Below the pieces are notes generated by a model, which ran no database searches, was not told where the DNA came from, and worked only from the letters and a program-made list of their open reading frames with translations. A stretch of DNA of 64,000 nt. Source: Candidatus Zixiibacteriota bacterium (lineage in GTDB: Bacteria; Zixibacteria; MSB-5A5; GN15; JACZUZ01). The stretch spans positions 1 to 64,000 of the forward strand of contig JAJRPJ010000017.1 of assembly GCA_024280835.1 (NCBI GenBank). Direction: 5' to 3'. Each line of letters opens with the position of its first letter. The stretch's first letter is position 1. The position numbers and the translations under genes were made by a program. Of the stretch, positions 41,270 to 51,363 are shown piece after piece.

Positions 41270-42468
41270 GGCTTTGATCCTTGCGCTTCAATCTTGAATG
41301 TTCGGGCGCTGACTTTTGAATACTCTTGGAAGACTTGCTGGACTGTGATGTCAAAGATGTCACAAGCGCTGCCTCCTAGGACTACGCCATCGGGCTGGCC
41401 ATAGGGACTCCACTGCGCTAATGATCTCCCGTGGGTTGGATAGATACCGACAACTGGGACGTCATATTGGCGCGCAACATGGATTAGAGATGTATCAGGT
41501 GAAATCAGGATATCCAGATGAGAGATGATGGCGGCGACTTGTAGGATGCTACCACGTGGTGGAATTAGTTCAACTTGGCAGTTGCATTTTTCTTTGATAC
41601 TCTCAGCAAGCGCTCGTTCGTTTGGAGCGCAGAGCAAGCTGATGAAGTTTCTAGGGTTGGACTCGCCTAGTTGATTCAATAATTCGACGAACTTTTTTTC
41701 GCCCCACATGCGGTTTGGTTTGCCTGCGGAGATATTGACCCCAATGATTTTGGTACTTGTTGAGTCGTTTGTTTTTAACTTTTCTGAAGAGCTATGTAGT
41801 GAGTTGATAAACTCTGAGGCTCTTTGCTTGTCGATTGCTGAAGTTGCCAATGGCGCTTGCTGGACATAGCCTTTTTTTTCGACACCTAGCGCGTCTAAGA
41901 CAGAGAGAGTTGTGTCGACTATGTGGGCATAGTTGGATTCGTAGAGTGGGATGTTGGTAGTGTAGTATTTGGCGAATCGTGATTTGCCTATGCCTATGCG
42001 CGGGACATTGCGGCCGACTAATTGCGAAACGAAAAGCGCCGTGACACTATCTAGGCAGATCATGTCGATAACCGCGTCGTAGTTTCTTTTGCGTAGCATC
42101 CACAGAGTTCTTAAGTCCTGCCACGGACGTTTGGTGTAGAGCCAGATGGCTCTTATGCGCGAGTCTTCGGCAATTATGGCTCGGCTACTTGGTGAGGCGA
42201 TGACTTCGATTTGGAGGTCGGGCAATTCACTGGCTAGAGTTTCGAAGACTGGCAATGAGATGACCATGTCTCCTAGTTTGTCGAAACGTAGGAAGAGCAC
42301 GCGCTTGTACTTGCGCACTTCACTTGAGTTGGTGGACGACGCGCTCTTTGGGCCTGTGGTAAAGAACAGACTCAGCAGAGCCATGACGAGTCTCTTGAAA
42401 ATGAACTCTAGGCCTTTGAGGAAGCGCTTGTACTTGAGTATTAACAAGTCTGTAATTCCAGTTTCCAT
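41266..42468 (-). CDS. glycosyltransferase family 9 with N-terminal extension
   Basis: 400 residues. The GT9 core begins near residue 57 with RVLFLRFDKLGDMVISLPV; the acceptor-half motifs VNISAGKPNRMWGEKKF and ISPDTSLIHVARQYDVPVVG are present. About 55 extra residues precede the core and include a hydrophobic stretch (LVMALLSLFFTTG). Likely a heptosyltransferase-type enzyme of lipopolysaccharide core assembly. It follows the MsbA-like gene after 37 bases. Confidence 0.93.
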   Translation of the reverse strand: METGITDLLILKYKRFLKGLEFIFKRLVMALLSLFFTTGPKSASSTNSSEVRKYKRVLFLRFDKLGDMVISLPVFETLASELPDLQIEVIASPSSRAIIAEDSRIRAIWLYTKRPWQDLRTLWMLRKRNYDAVIDMICLDSVTALFVSQLVGRNVPRIGIGKSRFAKYYTTNIPLYESNYAHIVDTTLSVLDALGVEKKGYVQQAPLATSAIDKQRASEFINSLHSSSEKLKTNDSTSTKIIGVNISAGKPNRMWGEKKFVELLNQLGESNPRNFISLLCAPNERALAESIKEKCNCQVELIPPRGSILQVAAIISHLDILISPDTSLIHVARQYDVPVVGIYPTHGRSLAQWSPYGQPDGVVLGGSACDIFDITVQQVFQEYSKVSARTFKIEAQGSKP

Positions 42469-42505
42469 ATTCGGCGGCTCGGGCCAGTATAGTTATTGAA
42501 CTTGA

Positions 42506-44482
42506 TTAGGTGGCGCTGGGTTCTTTGTGATCTGAGAGCAATGTATGCTGCATATCATAGAGCCGACGATAGAGACCGTCTTGGGCCAAGAGTTCTGTAT
42601 GTGTCCCTGATTCAACTAGACGCGCGTTTTCGATGACGAGGATTTTATTTGCGCGTTGGATAGTTGAGAGACGATGGGCAACAACTAAGGCGGTGCGGTT
42701 TTTCATGAGATTATCGATGGCGCTTTGTACGAGGTGTTCTGATTCGGTGTCGAGCGCTGAAGTGGCCTCATCGAAGATTAGAATTTCTGGATTGCGCAGG
42801 AGAGCGCGGGCTATGGCGATTCTTTGACGTTGTCCACCAGAGAGGCGGACACCTCGGTTTCCGATCTGCGTTTCGTAGCCTTCGGGGAATTCGCTGATGA
42901 ATTCGTGGGCATTGGCCGCTGTGGCCGCTTCGATTAGTTCGTCTTGCGTGAAACTTTCTACCCCATAGCCGATATTGGCGGCGATTGTGTCATTGAATAA
43001 ATATGTTTCTTGGGTGACGACTCCGAGGAGCGCTCGAAGGGAGTCTAGGGTTAGGTCGCGGATGTCTACTCCGTCGATTAACACTCCTCCGTCTTGTGGG
43101 TCATAGAAGCGTGGGACCATGTCGACGAGTGTGGATTTGCCACCTCCTGAGGGGCCGACTATGGCGACAATTTCACCGCGCTTGACTGTGAAGTCGACAT
43201 TATCTAAGGCTTGGTCACCGCCTGGGTAGCGGAACGAGACATTCTTGAAGACGAGCGATTCTTTGAGGCCTTGAATTGTGATTGGGTTTTCACGCTCTTT
43301 GACTTTTGGGACAGTGTCGAGAGTTTCGAAGATTCTTTCGGCGGCGGCCATGCCTTCTTGGAGGCGTGTGTGGGTGGTGGTTAACGATTTTGCGGGTTTG
43401 ATGAGCGAGAACATGGCGACGATGAAGACCATGAAGTCGGAGGCGTCCATGCCGCCAGTGTTGGCCATGACATTTGAACCTGCATAGTAGAGCATGACTA
43501 TTCCAGCGAAAGAAGCCAGGGTGTCATTCATCGGTGAGTTGAGATGTTGAATTCGCACCATGCGCAGAAGTGAGTTGAAGTAGGCGCGTGTAGTGGAGTG
43601 AAACTTTTTGCGCTCTTTCTCCTCTGTTCCGAAAGCTTTGACGATGCGGAAGTTTGAGATGTTTTCTTCTAGTGCAGAACTGACATCGGCCATACGCTCT
43701 TGTGAACGAGTTGAGTACTTGCGGATTTTACCGCCTAGGAACCAGACAAAAAGGAACAAACCTGGCAAAACGAGCATGGCCATGAGAGTTAGTTTCCAGC
43801 TAAGAATGATGAGGAAACTTGTTAGGAGTGTGACGAGAGATATGTCAGCGACGAGGTGATTGAAGCCGAGATCGAGAGTCGCATTGAGGACACTGACATC
43901 GTTAGTGACACGGCTCATGAGAGCGCCTGTACGTTCCATGTGGAAGTGATCAAACGAAAGGTCTTGGTATTTGTTGAACAATCTGTTGCGCAGGTCGCGC
44001 ATCATAGATTGCTGAACAAAAACCATGAGGAAACCCTGAAGATAGTTGAAGGCATTCTTGCCGACGATAATGACTAGGACGAATACGCAAAAGTTGAAAA
44101 GGGTTTTTGTGGGTGTGTCGGCCTCGACGAAAGATTGGATGGCGGCTTTGGCTCGGTCCTTGAGTCCAACTAAGACTTCTTCAGTCTGGGCTATTTGCTT
44201 TTTGGCAGCGCTGTTTTGGGCTGTCTCCCCTGCTGTCGTGTCAATCACAACTGTTGAGTCTTGTGCTGTTGAATAGAGAGCAGTTCGTGAAGTTGTGTCT
44301 TGCCCAGCTTTGTGTTCGTCTAGGTTGACACCTGTCATGCCGAAGACAGTGAGTAAGAGTGGGCCGATCATCCAAATCATTAGCGCTGATGAAGCAGAAT
44401 ATAGCGCAGCGGAAATCGAAGCGGTTAGAAGTCTGCCGCGATAGGGTTTGAGGAATGCGAATGTGCGCCAATAGATATTCAT
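42506..44482 (-). CDS. msbA: MsbA-like ABC exporter (lipid A/lipopolysaccharide flippase type)
   Basis: 658 residues, a half-transporter. Six membrane helices, then an ATPase domain with Walker A GPSGGGKST, signature LSGGQRQRIAIARALL, Walker B ILIFDEATSALD and the switch His in VVAHRLST. It is about 75 residues longer than typical MsbA because of a hydrophilic insertion of about 85 residues between helices 1 and 2 (from VNLDEHKAGQDTTS to EADTPTK), predicted to be outside the inner membrane. As first gene of the surface-sugar cluster it probably flips the lipid-linked product. Confidence 0.92.
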   Translation of the reverse strand: MNIYWRTFAFLKPYRGRLLTASISAALYSASSALMIWMIGPLLLTVFGMTGVNLDEHKAGQDTTSRTALYSTAQDSTVVIDTTAGETAQNSAAKKQIAQTEEVLVGLKDRAKAAIQSFVEADTPTKTLFNFCVFVLVIIVGKNAFNYLQGFLMVFVQQSMMRDLRNRLFNKYQDLSFDHFHMERTGALMSRVTNDVSVLNATLDLGFNHLVADISLVTLLTSFLIILSWKLTLMAMLVLPGLFLFVWFLGGKIRKYSTRSQERMADVSSALEENISNFRIVKAFGTEEKERKKFHSTTRAYFNSLLRMVRIQHLNSPMNDTLASFAGIVMLYYAGSNVMANTGGMDASDFMVFIVAMFSLIKPAKSLTTTHTRLQEGMAAAERIFETLDTVPKVKERENPITIQGLKESLVFKNVSFRYPGGDQALDNVDFTVKRGEIVAIVGPSGGGKSTLVDMVPRFYDPQDGGVLIDGVDIRDLTLDSLRALLGVVTQETYLFNDTIAANIGYGVESFTQDELIEAATAANAHEFISEFPEGYETQIGNRGVRLSGGQRQRIAIARALLRNPEILIFDEATSALDTESEHLVQSAIDNLMKNRTALVVAHRLSTIQRANKILVIENARLVESGTHTELLAQDGLYRRLYDMQHTLLSDHKEPSAT

Positions 44483-44521
44483 AGTTCGAACTATACTTTT
44501 GTGATTAGCATATTCTTGTGA

Positions 44522-45274
44522 TTACCACTGTACAGGTACGGCTTCTGCTGGAATGTTCAGGACAAACTTTTGGGCTTTGATTTTCTTTTGGCGTTTTAGG
44601 ATACGACGTTTGCCGGTGACTTTTCCTTTGCCATCTTCTGGGATGTAGTTGAACTCTTTGAGGAAATACAACCTTCCCCAGAAAGGTGAGTTTTCTTGTA
44701 GGTCGAATACAAGTTGGACTTTTGTTTCACATTCCCCGAGAGTCAAGATCGCTTCAATCTCCTTGTCGGTTTGTTTAGCGATTTGAAGCGGGGGGTCTTC
44801 ATCGCACGCAATAGAAAATGGGAACCTTCCAGAAAAGATAATTGGAATAATCTGTTGTAGGTCTCCCCCGCTAGCACAACCCGCTCGTGTCATTTCATCG
44901 AGGGGACCTGAGAAGTATTCTTTTAGAGTTGGGAAATAAAATAGTGACGAGTCTGGGCGCCAGATGCCTTTGGCTACGCCTTTGCCCAAGTAAGCGCGCG
45001 CGGTGAAGAGCGCAAGGGAATCGCTGATGTAGACATCTAGGCGAACTGAGCGGCGTTTGCCGTTTTCTTTGAATTTGACATCGAAGAGGTAGGCATCGAC
45101 GATTACTTTTGTATTGCCTCTCTTTGCCTCTTCTTGTATGGAAGCGCCGCTGGGACTACGACGACCGAAGATGCAGCTTTGTAGTGTCAGAGACATTAGT
45201 GTCACCACTGACAGCAAAGTTAGAGTTCGCAGAGTTTGTGAGCTGGGTTTAGAGCTGTGTTTAGAGTAGGACAT
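44522..45274 (-). CDS. lipoprotein of unknown function
   Basis: 250 residues. A hydrophobic signal with lipobox LQSC (Cys near position 34). The mature part is beta-rich and reminiscent of LolB/DUF4292-type lipoproteins in spacing (SLALFTARAYLGKGVAKGIW), but I cannot make a firm assignment. The C-terminus is strongly basic (GKRRILKRQKKIKAQKF). Its start overlaps the protease gene by 14 bases on the same strand. Confidence 0.65.
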   Translation of the reverse strand: MSYSKHSSKPSSQTLRTLTLLSVVTLMSLTLQSCIFGRRSPSGASIQEEAKRGNTKVIVDAYLFDVKFKENGKRRSVRLDVYISDSLALFTARAYLGKGVAKGIWRPDSSLFYFPTLKEYFSGPLDEMTRAGCASGGDLQQIIPIIFSGRFPFSIACDEDPPLQIAKQTDKEIEAILTLGECETKVQLVFDLQENSPFWGRLYFLKEFNYIPEDGKGKVTGKRRILKRQKKIKAQKFVLNIPAEAVPVQW

Positions 45275-45893
45275 TTAGAATTGGCCTGAGTATTGGTCCG
45301 AGGATTGTGAAGATACCTGGGAAGCCGGGGATGAATCTTGGGATAACTATCAGGCCTATGAGAACCATTGGGGCTATGCGCTCAAACTCCTGTAGTTTGG
45401 CTTCATACTCACGTGGCAAAACTGAGCGGAGCATGTGTGAGCCATCGAGTGGGAAAAGCGGTATCATATTGAATAGCGCGAGAACAATGTTGATCTGGAT
45501 GCCGAAGTAAAGTAGTGAATAGAAATATGTTTGTGGAGCTAGTGTGAGGGTGTTGAAGATTATGGACATGATTAGCGCTAGGCCGATATTTGAAAGTGGT
45601 CCAGCGAAGGATATCCAGAAGTCGGCGACGCGGTAGTTGCGGACGTTCATTAGGTTGACGGGCACGGGTTTGGCCCAGCCAAAACTAAATTGGCTGAGGA
45701 CCATGACGATTGTACCCATCATGTCCATGTGGACCAGAGGATTCAGTGTTAGTCGCCCAAGACGTGTGGCGGTATCATCGCCGAATTTTAGAGCTGACCA
45801 AGCGTGAAAGAACTCATGCACCGATAGTGAAAAGATTATCATTGGGCCAGCTATTATTGCTCGACGTAAGAATTCGCTGTCAAAATCAAACAC
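45261..45893 (-). CDS. site-2 protease family (M50) membrane metalloprotease
   Basis: 210 residues, mostly hydrophobic. The zinc motif is HEFFH (about 26-30) in IIFSLSVHEFFHAWSALKFGD, and the third ligand is in NMIPLFPLDGSHML. LGRLTLNPLVHMDMMGT and GWAKPVPVN complete the short-type M50B signature found in Bacillus YwhC/SpoIVFB-like proteins. It would cleave membrane-embedded substrates; none can be named. Confidence 0.93.
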   Translation of the reverse strand: MFDFDSEFLRRAIIAGPMIIFSLSVHEFFHAWSALKFGDDTATRLGRLTLNPLVHMDMMGTIVMVLSQFSFGWAKPVPVNLMNVRNYRVADFWISFAGPLSNIGLALIMSIIFNTLTLAPQTYFYSLLYFGIQINIVLALFNMIPLFPLDGSHMLRSVLPREYEAKLQEFERIAPMVLIGLIVIPRFIPGFPGIFTILGPILRPILNVLL

Positions 45894-46118
45894 GTTATAT
45901 CCTCTACAATTTGGCAGTCACAACAAAACTATTCTCAAAAATACAGTCAATTTCGAAGACGCCCCGAATAGAGCCAATTGCCTTTTATACTACAATCATC
46001 TCTAATCGGAGCGTATTCACATTACTCCAGTTCACGTCACTTCGAAATCACGGCCAAATTGGTAGCCCTGTCAAGTCTGAAAAACAGTCTCAAGAAAAAC
46101 AATCTCAAAGACTATGAA

Positions 46119-47387
46119 TCAGGCGTAAATGCCACGTAATTCAAGAATCGCGACAACTCGTTTGATGGCTATCATATAGGCCGCCAAACGTAGCGAGACG
46201 TTTTCATCGTCAGCCATTTGCTGAACATCATCATAGGCCTCGACCATTTTGATTTCCAAGCGACGATTAACTTCGGCCTCTTCCCAGAAGTATCCCATTC
46301 TATCTTGCACCCATTCGAAGTAGGAAACAATCACACCGCCAGCATTGCAGAGAATGTCGGGGATGACTGTTATGCCTTTCTTATACAAGATTGCGTCAGC
46401 TTCGGGTGTAATTGGGCCATTGGCCCCTTCACCAATAACTTTAGCGCGGACTTTTCGGACATTGGCCTTGGTGATTTGGTTCTCCAGCGCGGCTGGAATG
46501 AGAATGTCGACTTTGGCAAAAAGCACGTCTTCTGGTTTGCATTTTTTGGCGCCGCGGAAACCGACGACTTTTTTGCGTTTTTCGACGTGCTTGAGGAGTT
46601 TTTGAATATCGATGCCATCTGGGTTGTGGATGGCGCCATATTGGTCGGAGACATAGGTGATAGTCGCACCTTCTGCGGCTAGGAGATCAGCGGCTACGCT
46701 TCCGACATTGCCGAAACCTTGAACTGAGACTGTTGAATTGCTGATGTCCATGCCGAGTTTCTGGCAACATTCACGAACAGTGAACATTACGCCGCGACCT
46801 GTGGCCTCTACTCTGCCAAGCGATCCGCCGATTTCGAGCGGCTTGCCTGTTACTACTGAGGATGAGGTGTAGCCTTTGTGCATGGAATAGGTGTCCATAA
46901 TCCAAGCCATGGTCTGCGAGTTTGTACCGACGTCAGGCGCAGGAATATCGACATTTGGTCCGAAAACATCGATTAGATCCGCTGTATAGCGACGCGTTAG
47001 TCTCTCTAACTCTTTAATGGAAAGTTTGCGTGGATCGCAAATGATTCCGCCTTTACCACCGCCAAATGGGATTTTGGCCACGGAGCATTTCCATGTCATC
47101 CATGAGGCTAGGGCTTGGACTTCATCGAGAGTCACACCTGGATGGTAGCGGATACCGCCTTTGGCGGGACCGCGAACGATGGAGTGTTGGACGCGATAAC
47201 CAGTGAACATTTTGAATTCACCGTTGTCCATGCGCACGGGCAGTTTTACGATTGTTGAACGCCTTGGCTCTTTGATGTATTGCATCAGCGCTGGGTCGAC
47301 GTTCATTTTTGAGGCGGCATTGTCCAAGAGTTTGAGGACATTGCCAAAGACTGAAATCGGAATTGTTCTTGACTTGATGTTTGCCAT
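46119..47387 (-). CDS. gdhA: Glu/Leu/Phe/Val dehydrogenase (glutamate dehydrogenase)
   Basis: 422 residues, the usual length of hexameric [22 protein letters not shown] and the active-site Lys in [38 protein letters not shown] and the Rossmann [11 protein letters not shown] are visible. The enzyme reversibly deaminates glutamate to 2-oxoglutarate, and several relatives take NAD or NADP. It appears monocistronic. It ends in TGA, which shows that TGA is a normal stop in this genome. Base skew is weak here compared with neighbours. Confidence 0.96.
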   Translation of the reverse strand: MANIKSRTIPISVFGNVLKLLDNAASKMNVDPALMQYIKEPRRSTIVKLPVRMDNGEFKMFTGYRVQHSIVRGPAKGGIRYHPGVTLDEVQALASWMTWKCSVAKIPFGGGKGGIICDPRKLSIKELERLTRRYTADLIDVFGPNVDIPAPDVGTNSQTMAWIMDTYSMHKGYTSSSVVTGKPLEIGGSLGRVEATGRGVMFTVRECCQKLGMDISNSTVSVQGFGNVGSVAADLLAAEGATITYVSDQYGAIHNPDGIDIQKLLKHVEKRKKVVGFRGAKKCKPEDVLFAKVDILIPAALENQITKANVRKVRAKVIGEGANGPITPEADAILYKKGITVIPDILCNAGGVIVSYFEWVQDRMGYFWEEAEVNRRLEIKMVEAYDDVQQMADDENVSLRLAAYMIAIKRVVAILELRGIYA

Positions 47388-47566
47388 GTTTAAACCGTCA
47401 GATTGATTCTTGGTGATTAGAGTTTAGCGCAATCGTTCTTTTTTGTTTCTTCACGATTGCTCTGTTGACTGTTACTACGTTCTAAAATGTTGTTACTAAA
47501 TATTCTATTTGTTGTGATTTGAGATGATTGAGTTGGTGAGTATTTCTTGCTTTGATTGGTTACTTG

Positions 47567-48208
47567 TTATTTGCTTTTCTTTCCTGAAACGAAATCTGAA
47601 TTCTCATCAAAGAAGCGCCATTTTCTTTCCTGCCCGACTGAAATGCCGATGCGGGAACTGGTTTCTATTCTCGCTCGGCCGAGGTTCTTTTCGCTACTTA
47701 TACTTTGAAAACCTCTCGCATTTGGAACAACTTTGTCACCAGCAATGCGGTCGGCAACATACATAGGGCCGTTCACCAAATCAAGACCATTTTGTCGCAG
47801 ATCCAGCCCTAGCGCCAGTGATAGTTTTCCTGGTCCGTTGGTTTGATATGGCAGTCCTGTTTTGGGGTTGATTTCTAGTTTTCCCGCCAGTGGCTCTGCG
47901 GCTCTAATCAAGATTGCCGCAGGAAATCCTTGTGGCTCGGTTACTATATTAAGGCAATGGTACATGCCATAGATAAAATACATATAGGCGAATCCAGGGG
48001 GGCCGTACATCTGACTATTTCATGGAGTTCGACCTCGGGCGGCATGGCAGGCGGGGTCTTCCTCGCCGATATAGGCCTCGACTTCGACGATGCGTAGGTG
48101 TTTTTCTTTGGCGCCTCTGGTATCTACTAATATTGCTCCGATTAACTCTCGGGCGACTTTTAGAGTTGGGCGAGAGTAGAATAACAGTGACAATCTGTTG
48201 AGTGGCAT
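47567..48208 (-). pseudogene. mpg: 3-methyladenine DNA glycosylase (AAG/Mpg) gene interrupted by one in-frame TGA
   Basis: Two pieces in the same frame make one AAG-family protein. The first (48208-48023, 62 residues) has LARELIGAILV-like and VEVEAYIGEEDPACHAARGRTP; the second (from 48019) continues NSQMYGPPGFAYMYFIYGM, YHCLNIVTEPQ, ILIRAAEPL, TNGPGKLSLALG and RIGISVG. The TGA at 48022-48020 falls exactly where homologues have Arg/Lys (as in RRTKRTEIM), so a single CGA-to-TGA change explains it. Without the stop the protein would be about 213 residues, normal length. Either a recent pseudogene, an assembly error or a population variant; readthrough is less likely. The enzyme removes alkylated bases in repair. 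Confidence 0.88.
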
Positions 48209-48511
48209 ATCTTTAGCCTAATGTAGAGCAACCATTACTGGAACATACTTGTTCCCCGACGCTGAAGCTATGGCCCTTGGTGGGCTGTGTCAATATACTC
48301 GATCTATTTGCGTGGTGTTACCGAGTATTCTGGAACTTATTCAATGAAGACTTGTTTTTGAAACTTTGGTATAACAACGTCGTTAAACAATCCATAGGGG
48401 ACAGCGTCATAGGCTCTAGAGGCCCACGGGCCAGACGGTGTTGAGAAATATATTAGAATTCAGACACATCGCTATTAGGGAAATTGGCAAAATTTCCAGA
48501 AGGATTACATT
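48209..48511. other. divergent intergenic region before the DUF5916 gene
   Basis: 303 bases between mpg and the plus-strand DUF5916 gene. It must hold both promoters, but I cannot place them with confidence. No gene seen. Confidence 0.5.
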
Positions 48512-51262
48512 TTGAGCTATTGCTATAATCAGGTGGATTTTCTTAAGGCTACAGTCATAACTTTGCGCGCTAAGTTTTGCTTGCTCCTATTGGGCGCGGT
48601 ATCGGTTTTCCTAGTCTCCCCTGCGGCGGCGCAAATGGGGCGTAATGTTGACCGCAAGCAAGTTTCGGCTGTTGGAATTGAGAGTGGCTCTATCAAACTT
48701 GATGGCGTTTTGGATGATGCGATTTGGAGCAAGGCGGCATTTGTTTCTGACTTTATGCAGAAAGAGCCAAACGAGGGTACTGCGCCTAGTGATAGGATGC
48801 GGATTGCTGTCGTTTATGATGGTGGGGCTTTGTACATTGGCGCCGAATTGTTTGTGGAGGATGGGCGTGATTTTCCACTGTATTTGGGTCGTCGCGATTC
48901 TCAAGGACCGACTGAGCAATTGATTGTTGCTCTGGATACATATTTGGATCATCGAACGGCCTATGTTTTTGGGGTGAATGCCGCTGGTGTGCGTTTTGAC
49001 CGCTTTCATGGATCCGATAATCAAGGTGATAGGGATTTTTCGTTCAATCCAGTTTGGGAGGCAAAGACCAAGATTACGGCGAAGGGCTGGAGCGTTGAAA
49101 TGCGAATTCCGTTTTCGCAATTGCGGTTTACTTCGAAGGATGAACAGGTTTGGGGAATCAATTTTAATCGCTGGATCCCTTCGCTCAATGAGGATGTTTT
49201 TTGGGTGTTTGTTCCACGGCAAGAAACAGGTTATTCGTCTTGGTTTGGTGAATTGCGCGGTATTTCCGCAATTGAGCCTTCTCGCCGAATTGAGCTGACA
49301 CCTTATGCAGCTAGCAATGGCAGTGTCACTGATCTGAATGCTGATGGTGATCCATTTGATGATGGTAGCGAATTGAGTTCGCGACTGGGTGGAACACTCA
49401 AGATGGGATTGGGTCCAAATCTGACATTTGAAGCGACTGCCAATCCTGACTTTGGACAAGTCGAGGCTGATCCCGCAGAAGTTAATTTGAGCGCATTTGA
49501 GACTTTCTTTCCTGAGCGTCGCGACTTCTTTACTGAAGGCAGTCAGTTATTTAACGCCGAAGGAGGACGCTATTTTTATTCACGTCGCATTGGAGCTAAT
49601 CCACATGGGTCGGCTGAAGGCGAGTTCGTTGACCGTCCTCGAAACACAACCATCTTGGGCGCAAGTAAGTTGACTGGTCGTCTGCAGTCGGGACTGTCGA
49701 TTGGTGTTCTTGCGGCTGTTACGAGTCGAGAAGTGGCCTCGGGATTTACTCCTGCATTCGATACAATTTCTGCGCAGAACTTTGAAACTGAGATTGAACC
49801 TAGGAGTTTTTATGGTGTGACTCGTCTTCAGCAGGAATTCGGGAAAGACGGTTCAACTGCTGGAGTAATTTTGACTACCGTCCAGCGAGATATTGATGAA
49901 TCCAGCCCGTTACGTTCTAGATTGCGAACTGGGGCCTATAGCGGAGCGGCCGATTGGAATCTTCGTTTTTCGGGAGGTAAGTATGATTTGATTGGAAACG
50001 TCGGATTCAGTAATGTTCGAGGTGATACATCAGTTATTCGGCGCACTCAGGAGTCTAGCGCGCGGTATTATCAACGTCCCGATGCAGATTATGTAAGTGT
50101 CGATCCGACTCGCACTTCATTGGGTGGCTATCGTTATGGTTTGCGCGGCGGTAAACGTAGTGGCAAGCATTGGTTGTGGGGCGGCGGATTTAATGTCGAG
50201 TCGCCGGGGTTTGAGTTGAACGACGCGGGGATTCTTAATTCGGCTGATGGGATTTCGTTTTGGAATAATGTTGGATATCGCGAAACTAGCCCAGGAAAAA
50301 TATTTAGAAATTACTCTATTTTCTTGAGTTCATTCCAAAGTTGGAACAATGGTTATGAAAGACAATGGGCCAGCGCGGATATTAGAATCAATGTGCAGTG
50401 GAATAACTTTTGGAATTCATGGATGGGGTTTGAGCCAAATATTCGGTTTAAGAACCATTCACGGACTCGTGGTGGCCCATTGATGGGCTTTGAATCGGGT
50501 TGGAATTTTTGGACTGGATTTTCTAATAATTTCTCTGCCTCTACTCGCTTTGGTCTGAACGGGAATTATGCGGTTGATGAATTGGGTGGATTCAATTATG
50601 GAATCAACGGAAACATATCGACACGAATTGGCTCGGGGCTTGAACTTAGTTTGCGTCCGAGGTACAGACGCGAAGATCAGCCTCGGCAGTATGTGACGAC
50701 TTTGACTGGGTTGGATACAACTGACGCTGGCGCTCTGCTGCATAATCATGCAGCTGGTGGCTCGGCCACTTTTGGTTCGCGCTATGTTTTTTCGCGGATT
50801 GCTCGTGATCAATTGTCGATGCAGATTCGGGCAAACTATTTCTTCACGCCTGATTTGAGTCTTGAGGTTTATGCGGAACCGTTTATTGCCAATGGCCGGT
50901 ATTATCAGCATGGTCAACTTAGTGGACCTGGTGAGCTGGGCTTAGAGACGGTTGCTCCTGATGGTTCGAAGATTGAGAGTAATGAGGACGGAACATTTAC
51001 TCTTACTAATCCAGACGGGACAGTGAGTACAGTAAATTCATCGCGAAGCAATTTTAGTTCGTTACAGTTTAGTAGTAATATGGTCTTGCGCTGGGAGTTT
51101 ATTCGTGGTAGCACGCTATTCTTGGTATGGCAACGGAGTATTTTCAATGATGGCGAGAGACCTGGAAAGCGGACTCGTGTTGGTGAGATATTTGATACGT
51201 TTAGCGGTGATGGTAGTGATTTTTTTGCGCTGAAGATTAGTTATTGGATACCTGTGTCATGA
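48512..51262 (+). CDS. secreted CBM9-like plus DUF5916 outer-membrane-type protein
   Basis: 916 residues. A signal peptide (FCLLLLGAVSVFLVSPAAAQ) is followed by a CBM9/DOMON-like sandwich (about 60-235: IKLDGVLDDAIWSKA, YIGAELFVED, WSVEMRIPFSQLRF) and a long DUF5916 region from about 255 with LTFEATANPDFGQVEADPA and FFPERRDFFTEGSQLF, the latter the family hallmark. The C-terminal half is rich in alternating strands and ends in an aromatic-poor barrel-like end. The start is TTG at 48512, supported by AAGGA eight bases before. DUF5916 proteins are abundant in Bacteroidetes-like genomes; their role is unknown. Confidence 0.9.
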   Translation: MSYCYNQVDFLKATVITLRAKFCLLLLGAVSVFLVSPAAAQMGRNVDRKQVSAVGIESGSIKLDGVLDDAIWSKAAFVSDFMQKEPNEGTAPSDRMRIAVVYDGGALYIGAELFVEDGRDFPLYLGRRDSQGPTEQLIVALDTYLDHRTAYVFGVNAAGVRFDRFHGSDNQGDRDFSFNPVWEAKTKITAKGWSVEMRIPFSQLRFTSKDEQVWGINFNRWIPSLNEDVFWVFVPRQETGYSSWFGELRGISAIEPSRRIELTPYAASNGSVTDLNADGDPFDDGSELSSRLGGTLKMGLGPNLTFEATANPDFGQVEADPAEVNLSAFETFFPERRDFFTEGSQLFNAEGGRYFYSRRIGANPHGSAEGEFVDRPRNTTILGASKLTGRLQSGLSIGVLAAVTSREVASGFTPAFDTISAQNFETEIEPRSFYGVTRLQQEFGKDGSTAGVILTTVQRDIDESSPLRSRLRTGAYSGAADWNLRFSGGKYDLIGNVGFSNVRGDTSVIRRTQESSARYYQRPDADYVSVDPTRTSLGGYRYGLRGGKRSGKHWLWGGGFNVESPGFELNDAGILNSADGISFWNNVGYRETSPGKIFRNYSIFLSSFQSWNNGYERQWASADIRINVQWNNFWNSWMGFEPNIRFKNHSRTRGGPLMGFESGWNFWTGFSNNFSASTRFGLNGNYAVDELGGFNYGINGNISTRIGSGLELSLRPRYRREDQPRQYVTTLTGLDTTDAGALLHNHAAGGSATFGSRYVFSRIARDQLSMQIRANYFFTPDLSLEVYAEPFIANGRYYQHGQLSGPGELGLETVAPDGSKIESNEDGTFTLTNPDGTVSTVNSSRSNFSSLQFSSNMVLRWEFIRGSTLFLVWQRSIFNDGERPGKRTRVGEIFDTFSGDGSDFFALKISYWIPVS

Positions 51263-51363
51263 TTGGGGTAATTTATGTGTCTAGACATCCTTGGGGTGGG
51301 GATGGATTGTCCGCGGCGGACGAGTGATTCTCGCATTGCATGAGTGGTGAGTCTAACTGAAGG

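Noticed and set aside
47567-48010. Second half of mpg as a separate short gene starting at the ATG at 48010
   Set aside because: It would lack the catalytic Glu region encoded before the TGA; the frame is continuous, so one interrupted gene is simpler.
48611-49459. A 282-codon minus-strand frame
   Set aside because: Antisense to the DUF5916 gene, which has an exact family match.
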